Notes: generated from the sequence alone by a model not told the origin. A stretch of DNA of 40,168 nt from PNMQ01 sp964478775 (GCA_964478775.1 CAYZJC010000012.1:1-40168); one strand, 5' to 3'. Positions 1 through 8,650 are shown, counted from the first letter of the stretch. Made by a program: numbers and translations.

Positions 1-1089
1 AAATAATAAAGTGTACAGACACGACCTAACATAAGGTAGGTGCCTTCTGGCGGCTTTGCGCCTACCCAGCCTAATAGCAAACAATTTACAACAAATACCC
101 AAAATAATACTTTATAATAGGGGCGGTAGCGGCCACTTTTTACAGGATGCTTATCTAAAAACGGTAAGACAAACATAACAAATACGGCTGCAAACATGCA
201 CAAGACTCCGCCTAATTTGTCAGGCNNNNNNNNNNNNNNNNNNNNNNNNNNNNNNNNNNNNNNNNNNNNNNNNNNNNNNNNNNNNNNNNNNNNNNNNNNN
301 NNNNNNNNNNNNNNNNNNNNNNNNNNAGTTTGGCGCAAAGAACACAAAGGCTGCATAGATGCTTAAATACACACCCAAACCAAAGAAATCTTTGATGGTA
401 TAATAGGGGTGGAAAGGCACGCTATCTGAAGGCTTTGTACGTTCAATACCAAGTGGGTTGTTTGACCCAAATCTATGCAGCGCAACAAGATGCAAGGCAA
501 CAACACCAATAATTAAAAATGGAAATAAGTAATGCAGCACAAAAAAACGATTTAAGGTTGGGTTATCAACTGAAAAACCACCCCAAAGCCAGTGCACAAT
601 GCTCTCTCCACCCGGAAAGGCAGAAAACAAATTGGTGATAACGGTTGCTCCCCAAAAACTCATTTGTCCCCAAGGTAGAACATAGCCCATGAAAGCTGTT
701 GCCATCATCAATAGCAAAATCACGCCACCCAGCATCCATAACAATTCACGTGGTGCCTTATAAGAACCATAATACAAACCGCGCGCCATATGTAAATAGA
801 CCACTATAAAAAACATAGACGCCCCATTCATATGAATATAGCGAATTAACCATCCCCCATTTACATCTCTCATGATACGCTCAACGCTATCAAACGCTTT
901 GTCAACATGTGGCACATAATGCATCGCGAGGAAAATACCAGACAGTATCATAATCACCAGCGTTATACCTGCTAATGATCCAAAATTCCACATATAATTT
1001 AAATTTTTTGGTGTGGGATATTCTTTTACATCCTTTTTCAAAAAGTGAAAAATGGGCAGACGTTCATCAATCCAATCAATAATTTTCAT
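1..1089 (-). CDS. petB: Cytochrome b of the bc1 complex, partial and interrupted by an N run
   Basis: Membrane subunit of ubiquinol:cytochrome c reductase; it carries hemes bL and bH and the quinol sites. The start is ATG at 1087-1089. The first 254 residues are readable and hold the four heme histidines H86/H100 and H186/H200 (13 apart in each pair) and the Qo segment GYVLPWGQMSFWG (residues 135-147). Beyond the N run, the minus strand of 1-224 continues with PDKLGGV and a final pair of hydrophobic helices, and it is still open at the left edge. The PEWY motif must lie inside the N run. The frame changes across the run, so its length is an estimate. In the usual petABC order a Rieske gene precedes petB, but none lies just upstream here; petC could lie left of the window. 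Identification is secure. Confidence 0.97.
226..326. other. Assembly gap of 101 N inside cytochrome b
   Basis: The flanks belong to one gene but to different frames: residues ending FFAPN on one side, PDKLGG on the other. The family usually has about 36 residues between these points, including PEWY. That would need about 106 bases, so the run is slightly short and reflects an estimated gap size rather than a real frameshift. Confidence 0.9.
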
Positions 1090-1298
1090 AAACTTTAATT
1101 CAATTATGGCAAAATACTCTAATTTATCATGCCGGCTTACAAGAAAATTATCAAGGTTTTCCGTTTACTCAACATCATTTTCTTTACATGAGCGTAAGCT
1201 GTAGAGTTAAGAAAGTCTAATTTCCCACTATGCAGGTGTGACAATTAACATACGATTAAAAAAAATTTTAATTAATTTTTATCTTTTGTTAACACCTT

Positions 1299-1326
1299 TT
1301 TAACCATTCACTCCTAAGATTATAGC
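1299..1326 (+). promoter_or_regulatory. Candidate promoter for the Asn-rich secreted protein
   Basis: TTTAAC (1299-1304), a 16-base spacer and TATAGC (1321-1326) could be -35 and -10 boxes, giving a leader of about 70 bases before the ATG at 1402. The rest of the 312-base stretch 1090-1401 is AT-rich and holds no gene that I can see. It must also contain the promoter for cytochrome b on the other strand. This is a consensus match by eye only. Confidence 0.3.
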
Positions 1327-1401
1327 CATAGGTAGGAATGGAAAACTTCACAGAACTTCATCCCAGCCTATATTAATTATTATATTTTTAGGAGTATTCC
1401 C

Positions 1402-2196
1402 ATGAAAAAAACATCTCTTTCCTTGAAAGCCCTACTTGCTGTAGCAGCTGTTAGCCAATTTGCATTTGCAAACGAACCTAACAACAATAATAACGAACCT
1501 ATTAACAACAATAACAACAACGATCCATTACCACAAGGCGGCGAATACGTCATTACTGTTGAAGAACAGGGGTTTGCTGAATTAGATACAGTTCAAAGCT
1601 ACATGGAAGTTATGGTTGAAAAGAAAGGTTTTGGTACACTTATTGCATCAAAGGCACAAACAGATGCATTTAAAGGTTTAGATGTAAAAGAAGGTGAAGT
1701 TGTATTGTCACATGGCGAAGGTCTTGGTATTGGTGCGATTGCAGCAGACGACACTGCAACTCCGCCAGTGTTAGCTGCAGACGCAACACCTGCACATTTC
1801 CAAGACGCCACAACCTTAAGTATTGCAGCAACTTCTGCAATGGTTGAGGATGCAAGTGTAAAAGCTGCAATTAAATATTTTGGTTCATTTAAATTAGTTG
1901 CAAAGGCAAATGTTGTCTTTGCAAACGGACTTACCGCAGACGCAAATCTTAACAGTTCAGTTGTAGAAATTTCTGGTGGAAAGAAAGTAGCCTTTAAAGG
2001 TGCATTTAGCGCTGCTGAGAATTCAGACAGCAGCTTTGCATTAAAGGATGTAGCAACAGAACTGTGTGTAAGTGGCAACGGTCAAATTGCACCAAAGTTA
2101 TCTATGGATCAATACACAATGATCACAGTTTCTGGTGGCAACGCTGACGCACCAATTCAATTGCCAGCAATCGTTTGTACAGTTGCACAAGGCTAA
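1402..2196 (+). CDS. Secreted protein with an Asn-rich N-terminus, function unknown
   Basis: The 264-residue product starts with a clear signal peptide (MKKTSLSLKALLAVAAVSQF, likely cut after AFA around residue 23). The mature protein opens with two blocks of Asn separated by EPI (residues 24-41), encoded by AAC/AAT triplets. The remaining ~220 residues are Ala/Val-rich, look beta-rich, and have two cysteines near the C-terminus that could form a disulfide. An AGGAG ribosome site lies at 1390-1394, and a strong terminator follows at 2227, so this is a single-gene unit and possibly well expressed. I do not recognise a family. A periplasmic or outer-surface location is inferred from the signal peptide only. 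Confidence 0.85.
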   Translation: MKKTSLSLKALLAVAAVSQFAFANEPNNNNNEPINNNNNNDPLPQGGEYVITVEEQGFAELDTVQSYMEVMVEKKGFGTLIASKAQTDAFKGLDVKEGEVVLSHGEGLGIGAIAADDTATPPVLAADATPAHFQDATTLSIAATSAMVEDASVKAAIKYFGSFKLVAKANVVFANGLTADANLNSSVVEISGGKKVAFKGAFSAAENSDSSFALKDVATELCVSGNGQIAPKLSMDQYTMITVSGGNADAPIQLPAIVCTVAQG

Positions 2197-2226
2197 GACT
2201 TGACTTCTCAAGCCATATAAAAAAGT

Positions 2227-2249
2227 GCCCGCTCATGCGGGCCTTTTTA
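2227..2249 (+). terminator. Rho-independent terminator after the Asn-rich protein
   Basis: A GC-rich stem GCCCGC (2227-2232) pairs perfectly with GCGGGC (2237-2242) around a TCAT loop, followed by C and a run of T. It lies 31 bases after the stop codon. Confidence 0.9.
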
Positions 2250-2363
2250 TTAACCTTGACACTTTTAATCGTTCATGGTCAATCACATTTGCCGCTTGCC
2301 GAAACAAGATGAATCCGTCACAATAACACTTAAGATTAATGACTTAAGAGCAACACAGCATTT

Positions 2364-3326
2364 ATGATTCCAGATAAGATTTATACCTACATCAAAGCAA
2401 AAACATTGTTCTTCATCGAGGCTATTAAAGAGTCGGGTAGTTTGTTTAAAGGTCTTGGTGTTCATTATACCCACTTTAAAATGGTGTGCCTTGGTAGAGT
2501 CCCTAGCACCTCTATCATGCCCTCGTCAATCCTAGCGTTTGATATTCTTTTGGCTGGTCTTGCATTTTTTATATCAATTTATATCAGTCTAGGGTTTGAT
2601 TTTTTTGAATATTCACACGCCTTTGTTTTTAAAAACCTTACTGTTTTCATGCTGATTACGGCAAGTGTCTTTATGTGGATGCAAATCCATAAAACACTAT
2701 GGCGCTATTTTTCAATTGAAGACTGTGCTCCACTTGCACTAGCAGTCTTACTCACAACACTTCTATACTTGCCTCTTATGATTTTACTTTCCCAACAAGA
2801 AACGCTGCCAAAGGCTGTCCCTTTTATTAACTTTCTTGTCTTCTTAGGGTTTTTATGTTTTCCAAGATATGTATATCGCCTCATCTACGAATATCATACA
2901 CAGCAAAAAGAAAAAATTTTATCAGAACAAGCTATTGCCGTATTACTCGTTGGAACAGGCCATTCAACAGATGTCTTTATTCAAGAAGTCTTACATTCTC
3001 CTGCACTTTCTTTTGAGCCTGTTGGAATTTTATCACCCAATAGCAAAGATAAAGGAAGACGTATCCATTCCGTTCCCATTTTAGGCGTAAGCAGCGATGA
3101 CGACATACAAAAATTTATCCATGAAATCAGGAATTTATCTAAACGACCACAGCAAATTATTATTACCCAATCTAATCTACCCCAGGATTTTTTACACATC
3201 GTACAGCTGGTGGCAAAACACACCTTATTGCCGATGATGCAGATGGTCCCCCAATTTTCTATTGTGTCTTTGAGCGAACCCATTAACGATATCCTCCAAG
3301 AAACCACAGCAGTTCCTGCTGAATGA
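2364..3326 (+). CDS. CapD/FlaA1-like polysaccharide biosynthesis protein, N-terminal half only
   Basis: Residues 54-170 form about four membrane segments, with the family motif WRYFSIED at 113-120 after the second helix. From residue 191 follows a nucleotide-binding fold (AVLLVGTGHSTDVF) resembling the CoA-binding-like domain of CapD/WbpM proteins. In full-length relatives of about 600 residues, a sugar-nucleotide dehydratase/epimerase domain follows the segment that here reads LSEPINDILQ. Instead the frame ends eight residues later. The dehydratase domain is not found in the 200 bases downstream, where ctaG begins. The gene is therefore a remnant or a short membrane-anchored form without the usual catalytic domain. 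The start is uncertain: ATG codons at 2481 and 2517 (just before the first helix) are alternatives, and none has a good ribosome site. Confidence 0.7.
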   Translation: MIPDKIYTYIKAKTLFFIEAIKESGSLFKGLGVHYTHFKMVCLGRVPSTSIMPSSILAFDILLAGLAFFISIYISLGFDFFEYSHAFVFKNLTVFMLITASVFMWMQIHKTLWRYFSIEDCAPLALAVLLTTLLYLPLMILLSQQETLPKAVPFINFLVFLGFLCFPRYVYRLIYEYHTQQKEKILSEQAIAVLLVGTGHSTDVFIQEVLHSPALSFEPVGILSPNSKDKGRRIHSVPILGVSSDDDIQKFIHEIRNLSKRPQQIIITQSNLPQDFLHIVQLVAKHTLLPMMQMVPQFSIVSLSEPINDILQETTAVPAE

Positions 3327-3528
3327 AAAAGAGAAGTTGATACAAAACACGAAAAATATTTTATTTCTTGCTTCAAAAGCCTATCCTCTCGTAGCATTTT
3401 AAATGCCAGCGGGAATTGCTATTGTGTCTTATCATTTGCCCTTGATTTAAGCGATCGCAGCTTTGAATTTTGTGGAATCTAAGGCATAATACTATCACAT
3501 TGCTTTTTTAATTTTAGACCATACTTTT

Positions 3529-4065
3529 ATGTCCTCACATCACTTTAACAGCAAACGCTTTGCTTATATTTTGGCTCTTGTTTCTCTTGGAATGCTTGGT
3601 CTTTCCTTTGCTGCAGTTCCTTTATACAGGCTTATTTGCCAAAAGACAGGTTTTGGGGGGACCCCTCAAGTGGGGTTGTTTAAAGCAGCATTGCCTTTGC
3701 AAGACCATTTTGTAACCGTGACCTTTACAGCAACAACGAGCCGTGATTTGCCTTGGGCATTTACGCCCAAGAACCATCAGTTGACGGCGAAAATTGGTGA
3801 GCCAACCTTAACGTCATATCGTGCTAAAAACTTAAGCCAGCGACCGATTGTAGGCATGGCAACATATAATGTGAGCCCAGATAAAACAGGTATCTATTTT
3901 GGTAAGATTCAATGCTTTTGTTTTGAACCACAAAAACTAGATCCAGGTCAGGAAATGGATATGCCAGTGCTTTTTACGATTAGCCCTGATATTTTAAAAG
4001 ACCCTTTGACAGCTAACGTAAAACGTATTACTTTGTCATATACATTCTTTGAATATAAATCATAA
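3529..4065 (+). CDS. ctaG: Cytochrome c oxidase assembly protein CtaG (Cox11)
   Basis: Copper chaperone that delivers Cu to the CuB site of cytochrome c oxidase subunit I; a single-pass inner-membrane protein with a periplasmic domain. The 178 residues are normal for the family. There is one N-terminal membrane segment (about 11-33), then the conserved CQKTGFGGT (C37), and the copper-binding pair C129/C131 in QCFCFEP. Upstream, 3327-3528 holds no gene that I can see. Downstream, the TonB-like gene starts 18 bases after the stop, so the two may be co-transcribed. The usual ctaB/coxC neighbours are absent. Together with cytochrome b it shows an aerobic respiratory chain. Confidence 0.95.
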   Translation: MSSHHFNSKRFAYILALVSLGMLGLSFAAVPLYRLICQKTGFGGTPQVGLFKAALPLQDHFVTVTFTATTSRDLPWAFTPKNHQLTAKIGEPTLTSYRAKNLSQRPIVGMATYNVSPDKTGIYFGKIQCFCFEPQKLDPGQEMDMPVLFTISPDILKDPLTANVKRITLSYTFFEYKS

Positions 4066-4083
4066 CAGAAAGCCATAAAGGGG

Positions 4084-4908
4084 ATGAAAAATCCAACCCT
4101 CTTTTTAAAGTGGACTTTTAAAAACTTGTTTTCAAGGGCGTTTGCCTCAATGACTTTTCCATTAATGCCTCATGCCTTGAAAAGGTGTGCGGGTATGGCA
4201 GATGCAGTCTTTAGGTGTGCGTCAGATGAAAATAAGGGGTTAAAGGGTTCTCTGAAACTGATACTACGTACGTTTAAACCCTTTCGTTTAAGTGCAGCTG
4301 TGTTATTGTCTGCGATGGGGCATCTTGTTGTTTTTGCAAGTGCCTATTATTTAACCGTTTTTGATGAACCAACGAATAATACTCAGGCATTACCCCTTGG
4401 CGATTCAACCACATTTAATGTTTCCTTTGAGCCTTTGTTGTCACAGCCACAGCCGACAGTGTTAACACCTCTATCACAAGATATTGTCCCTCATTCAAAG
4501 CGACCTTTCGTGAATAGAAAAACAGATTCAACTGCTCACGACAGTGTGAAAGGTAAAGTTGATGGTTCGTCACTTACAACGCTACCCACAAAGCCTTCAC
4601 TTTCTCATCAAGCATCGTTGCGACCTATTACAGACCTTAAGCCTTATGCGCAAAACCCATTACCAATTTACCCAGAAGAAGAACGTCAGGAAGGTAACCA
4701 AGCAACATGTTCATTTCTGGTCAGTGTCACTGGGGATGGGGAAGTTAGCACCATTGCTTATGATGAGAGTGATAGCGGTCAAAATTGTGTTGTTGCCTTT
4801 CAAAAAGCCGCACGTCATGCGTTAAAACAATGGAAATTTCACCCGCCTTCAAGAATTGATTTACACAACACATATCGTGTAGATATTAACTTTTTACTCC
4901 AAGATTAA
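4084..4908 (+). CDS. TonB-family energy-transduction-like protein
   Basis: The 274-residue protein has one membrane segment (about 69-92) containing the SxxxH signature of TonB (S76, H80). A Pro/Ser/Thr-rich periplasmic stretch follows. The C-terminal domain of about 75 residues (from IYPEEER to the end) has the TonB order: a YP turn, FLVSVTGDGEVS, then ALKQWKFHPP. TonB carries proton-motive energy from ExbB-ExbD to outer-membrane receptors; neither partner nor a TonB-dependent receptor is in this window. The 68-residue cytoplasmic N-terminus is longer than usual, and ATG codons at residues 23, 28 and 38 are possible starts. AAAGGGG lies directly before the chosen ATG, closer than normal. The family assignment is good; the exact role is unknown. 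Confidence 0.75.
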   Translation: MKNPTLFLKWTFKNLFSRAFASMTFPLMPHALKRCAGMADAVFRCASDENKGLKGSLKLILRTFKPFRLSAAVLLSAMGHLVVFASAYYLTVFDEPTNNTQALPLGDSTTFNVSFEPLLSQPQPTVLTPLSQDIVPHSKRPFVNRKTDSTAHDSVKGKVDGSSLTTLPTKPSLSHQASLRPITDLKPYAQNPLPIYPEEERQEGNQATCSFLVSVTGDGEVSTIAYDESDSGQNCVVAFQKAARHALKQWKFHPPSRIDLHNTYRVDINFLLQD

Positions 4909-4925
4909 ATGAAGTCTTATTTTTT

Positions 4926-7040
4926 ATGAAAATTTACACTGACCCTAATGATAGACCAACTCAAGCATCGGCCTCTGCTAGCAAAAAAGATGTGAAGATT
5001 GCACCTGAAGCAAAGTCAAATACCACAAAAAAGCGACGCTCTACAAAAGCGTTAAGGCAAACGAAATCACCGCTTCTTCGCACCATAGCGCGCCTCATTA
5101 ATTTCTTTTTCGTTTCATTTGTATGGGGAGGAATTGCCGCAACCCTTGTCTTGCTGTGGTTCTATCAAGACTTACCGAACTTATCCTCTTTGTCGGTTAA
5201 TACGAGAAAGCCATCTGTTACCATTCAAACACAAGATGGTACGGTGCTTGGGACATATGGAGACGTGTATGAAGATATGGTGCGCGTTGAAGNNNNNNNN
5301 NNAGAATTGCCAGACTATGTTCCAAAAGCTTTAATGGCGGTTGAAGATAGGCGTTTTGAATATCATTTCGGGGTAGATGTGATTGGTCTCATTCGTGCGG
5401 CATATGCCAATTATAAGGCTAAGCGTGTTGTGCAAGGGGGGTCTACGTTAACGCAGCAATTGGCAAAAAATATTTTACAAACCCATGGCGTATATACGAT
5501 AGAAGACAGGTCTTTTAAAAGAAAGATTCAAGAAGTCATGATAGCGTTGTGGCTGGAATGGAAATTTACCAAGCCCCAGATTATGACCATGTACCTTAAT
5601 CGTGTGTGTTTTGGGGGTACGATTTATGGCGTTGATGCTGCAGCACGTATTTACTTTAATAAGTCAGCGCGTAATTTGACGGTGTTTGAGTCTGCTATGA
5701 TAGCTGGTCTTTTAAAAGCCCCATCGAGGTATTCACCTGCCAGTCACCCTAAAAAAGCAACGCAACGGGCAACAGTTGTTTTAAAGCTCATGCAAGAAGC
5801 AGGCTTTATTAAAGATTATCAAACCTACCTTAGTCAAGGTGAAGCTGACCTTGCGCATATTCAAATTAACCAAGGCAAGGGGGGGAAATATTTTGCAGAC
5901 TGGGTGTATGAAAACTTACCAGCCCTCATTGGCCCTATTACAAAAGACATTACTGTTACAACAACCCTTGACCCTAATTTACAGCGCCATGCTGAACTTG
6001 TAATTAAGCATTATAGTGAAACGATGGGGAAAGAATTGAAGGCAGGCCAAATTGCTTTCGTTGCCATGACGCCAGATGGGGCAGTAAAAGCAATGATTGG
6101 CGGCAGAAACTATGGTGAAAGTCAGTATAATCGTGTGACGCAAGCCCCGCGTCAGCCAGGGGCAGCCTTTAAAACGTTTGTGTACTTAACAGCCATGGAA
6201 GCTGGTATGGACCCCGCCACGATGATGGATGACACCCCCGTTGTGATGGGAAATTGGACCCCAAAGAATTATAAGTATATATCACAAGGGGAAATATCTT
6301 TAGAAACAGCATTCATGAAGTCGGTCAACGCGGTGTCTATTCGTTTAACTGAAAAATTAGGGGTTAGTAAAGTTGCAGATACAGCAGAAAGACTGGGGCT
6401 TTCTCATTGTCTTCGAACGGGCCTTAGTGTTGCCCTTGGGACATCTGAAACCACTTTGCTTGAAATCACTGCAGCTCATGCCGCCTTTGCTAATAAAGGG
6501 CATAGGGTGGTGCCTTATGGTGTATCTGAAGTGCGAGATAAAGAAGGCAATATTTTATACCAACAAACAGATGAAGAAACCACAAAAGTGATTGCTGATG
6601 AACCTTTGAAAAAGATGCGCGCAATGCTGAGGTCAGTTGTTGTGGGGGGGTCTGGTAGAGCATCAAACTTAGATGAAACTGTTGCTGGGAAAACAGGCAG
6701 TAACGGTGACAGAGATGCGTGGTATATTTTTTACCGTGAAACACCAAGTGAAAATGCAACAGGTTTTAGTGAATTTGTAGGGGGGGTTTGGGTTGGAAAC
6801 GATAACAACGACCCAATGGCTAAACATTCAACGGGTGGCCGCATGCCAACGCGTGTGGCGCGCGCAATTATGGAAGGGCCAAATAAAGCACTTGCTAATT
6901 TAGGTGTCCCCCAGCACGACGAGCCCTCGCACACTCCTAAAGTTGCTGATAAAAAAAATAAATCTGTTAAGCCATCATCTCATAAGCAAAAAGAAGCCAA
7001 AGCTAAAAACTTAGATGATTTAATGAATGAACTTGCTTAA
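4926..7040 (+). CDS. Class A penicillin-binding protein (PBP1A-like) with Ala in place of the transpeptidase serine
   Basis: Inner-membrane peptidoglycan synthase. Order: basic cytoplasmic tail (1-55), membrane segment (about 58-80), GT51 glycosyltransferase (about 125-300) and penicillin-binding transpeptidase (about 340-650), then a Lys-rich tail. GT51 motifs are intact: E140 in VEDRRF, GGSTLTQQ (171-178) and YLNRVCFGG. In the transpeptidase, SVN (466-468) and KTG (589-591) are present, but the SxxK box reads RQPGAAFK, with GCA (Ala413) where relatives have the nucleophilic Ser and Lys416 retained. Read as given, it should polymerise glycan but not crosslink. The 10-N run at 5293-5302 lies between residues 122 and 127 and is probably artificial. 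The gene starts 17 bases after the TonB-like gene and converges with the gene at 7052. Confidence 0.92.
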   Translation: MKIYTDPNDRPTQASASASKKDVKIAPEAKSNTTKKRRSTKALRQTKSPLLRTIARLINFFFVSFVWGGIAATLVLLWFYQDLPNLSSLSVNTRKPSVTIQTQDGTVLGTYGDVYEDMVRVEXXXXELPDYVPKALMAVEDRRFEYHFGVDVIGLIRAAYANYKAKRVVQGGSTLTQQLAKNILQTHGVYTIEDRSFKRKIQEVMIALWLEWKFTKPQIMTMYLNRVCFGGTIYGVDAAARIYFNKSARNLTVFESAMIAGLLKAPSRYSPASHPKKATQRATVVLKLMQEAGFIKDYQTYLSQGEADLAHIQINQGKGGKYFADWVYENLPALIGPITKDITVTTTLDPNLQRHAELVIKHYSETMGKELKAGQIAFVAMTPDGAVKAMIGGRNYGESQYNRVTQAPRQPGAAFKTFVYLTAMEAGMDPATMMDDTPVVMGNWTPKNYKYISQGEISLETAFMKSVNAVSIRLTEKLGVSKVADTAERLGLSHCLRTGLSVALGTSETTLLEITAAHAAFANKGHRVVPYGVSEVRDKEGNILYQQTDEETTKVIADEPLKKMRAMLRSVVVGGSGRASNLDETVAGKTGSNGDRDAWYIFYRETPSENATGFSEFVGGVWVGNDNNDPMAKHSTGGRMPTRVARAIMEGPNKALANLGVPQHDEPSHTPKVADKKNKSVKPSSHKQKEAKAKNLDDLMNELA
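5293..5302. other. Ten-N placeholder inside the PBP gene
   Basis: The flanks GTTGAAG and AGAATTG share AG. Merging them by that overlap gives GTT GAA GAA TTG, i.e. V-E-E-L-P, which restores the usual spacing before the GT51 motif. The run is thus likely a fixed-size scaffold join over a two-base overlap, not missing sequence. Confidence 0.6.
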
Positions 7041-7051
7041 ATAATCTATTT

Positions 7052-8374
7052 TTAAGGAACATTCACTGTGCCTTGAACGATCAAGGGCGGCAAAGTTATG
7101 CTAGAGTTGACGACGACAGTATTACCATTTTCTATGTTGATGGGGGTTGTGAGTGTTGTGTTTAAAGTTATGTTTTCTACATGTTCTGCACTATTATCGC
7201 CAAAATAAATTTCCTCATTTCCTGTTCGAACGACACTTCCTAAAGAACTGCCGGTGCCAGTAAGGTATAAGTTTTGCCCATTTAAATGAAGGGTTCCATT
7301 GTTTGTAATCTTTGAAATGATTTTTGGGGCATTCATCAGTTTTAAAGTTGTACCTGCATCGGCGATTATTTCTGAAAAGTTGCGTGCATCTGTATTGAGT
7401 TCAACTGTACCAGAAGAACCGGAAAGTGTAAGGACTTTTGGTGTCGCTACGACAAGGGCTGCGGAAAGGGTGATGGTGTGGCCGTCTGGCTGTAGGGAAA
7501 AATCGTCATTGACTGTGAGTGTGCCTTCCCAGGTGAAATCTTGCGTTGCCTTTCTTGTTTGTGTATAACCAATGGTGAGTGTGCCAGGCGAGCTGTCGTG
7601 TGAAAAATCTGTTTGAGGTGCATAGGGTGTGATTGTAATGGAATACCCATTGTAGGTAATGTTGCTCGTGCCATTATTCGTAAGAGATGATAATGTAATA
7701 TCACGGCTTAAAGAAACTGTCGTGCCAGATGGAATGATAAGGCCCATCGTGGTTGTATCTGCATCAATCGCAAGTGTTCCCCCATTTCCAATTAATGTAA
7801 GGATATAACCTTGTGCAACTATCGTTCCACACTGTAGGGTAAAGGTTGAGGTGCCGAAATTGAGAGAGCTATTTGCCGTGAGGGTTAGATTTTGAGTAAG
7901 GGTTAACTCAGTTGGACCTACACGATAAAAGGTGCCTCCATTTAATATGATATTTGGTATTTGAGCTGTGTTGGAGACACGTAAATCTCCACTGTTGACA
8001 CGTAAGGCAGAGAGACTTGTAAAGCTTGTAGAAATATCTAGGCTGTTGATTCCAACATAGGTTAAAATATGACTGTTTCCAGTAATGGTGTCTTTTAGTA
8101 AAATTCTATTAGAAATAAAACTATCTGCAGTGAAGGTCATAGTGCCAGATAGTGATGTTTTGCTGCCGGTTGCAGACCCTAACGTCCCACCATTCATTGT
8201 GATTGCTGTACTTGCACCTGTAAATGTATAATTGTTTGGATTTGCACCAGATGAAACATAATTCCAGGTTTCCCCATTATTAATGGTGATGGAGGACGCG
8301 TAAGATATGTGTAAAAAATTGATAGTGATAATATAATATAGTTGAATTAGAAAATGTTTGAATATTTTGCGCAT
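7052..8374 (-). CDS. Exported beta-helix-like passenger protein without a beta-barrel
   Basis: The 440 residues begin with a hydrophobic export signal (about 1-27, ending YASS). The rest is a long run of short Ser/Thr/Asn/Gly-rich strands such as LTLTANSSLNFG and LTNNGTSNITYNG. These resemble passenger domains of autotransporters and other right-handed beta-helix surface proteins. No C-terminal barrel or terminal Phe is present; the protein ends GTVNVP. It could be secreted by another route, have lost its barrel, or rely on a partner. It converges with the PBP gene, 11 bases apart. No clear ribosome site precedes the ATG. The 303 bases between it and grpE hold no other gene, only AT-rich DNA and the grpE terminator. 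Function is unknown. Confidence 0.75.
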   Translation of the reverse strand: MRKIFKHFLIQLYYIITINFLHISYASSITINNGETWNYVSSGANPNNYTFTGASTAITMNGGTLGSATGSKTSLSGTMTFTADSFISNRILLKDTITGNSHILTYVGINSLDISTSFTSLSALRVNSGDLRVSNTAQIPNIILNGGTFYRVGPTELTLTQNLTLTANSSLNFGTSTFTLQCGTIVAQGYILTLIGNGGTLAIDADTTTMGLIIPSGTTVSLSRDITLSSLTNNGTSNITYNGYSITITPYAPQTDFSHDSSPGTLTIGYTQTRKATQDFTWEGTLTVNDDFSLQPDGHTITLSAALVVATPKVLTLSGSSGTVELNTDARNFSEIIADAGTTLKLMNAPKIISKITNNGTLHLNGQNLYLTGTGSSLGSVVRTGNEEIYFGDNSAEHVENITLNTTLTTPINIENGNTVVVNSSITLPPLIVQGTVNVP

Positions 8375-8618
8375 GTCTTTTATGGTTTTTCATTTGAGTG
8401 TTAATTTAAGAAGGTCATATGAGTAGATGTGGCCTTTCTATTGCTTATGGGAAGTTATAAAAGGGGTAGCTGCGGATGTATCTGGAATTGTACTTAAATA
8501 GACAATTGTCGTTATTTTTTTGGGGTGAGAGTTGTGATGTTGCATAAAAGTTTTCCATGAAAATAAATATATATTAAAATTTTAGAAAAATTTTATGTTA
8601 ATAACAACCCTTCATATC

Positions 8619-8650
8619 AAAAAGCAGCAAGACTCAGTGGTGCTTGCTGC
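8619..8650 (-). terminator. Rho-independent terminator of hemC-grpE
   Basis: On the minus strand GCAGCAAG (8643-8650) pairs with CTTGCTGC (8624-8631) across an 11-base loop, followed by five T (8619-8623). It lies 28 bases after the grpE stop. Confidence 0.85.

Noticed and set aside
226..326. Frameshift in cytochrome b
   Set aside because: The frame change coincides exactly with an N run whose length is an estimate; both sides are conserved family sequence.
1599..2078. Long open frame antisense to the Asn-rich secreted protein
   Set aside because: It lies fully within a gene that has a signal peptide, ribosome site and terminator; composition is that of a shadow frame.
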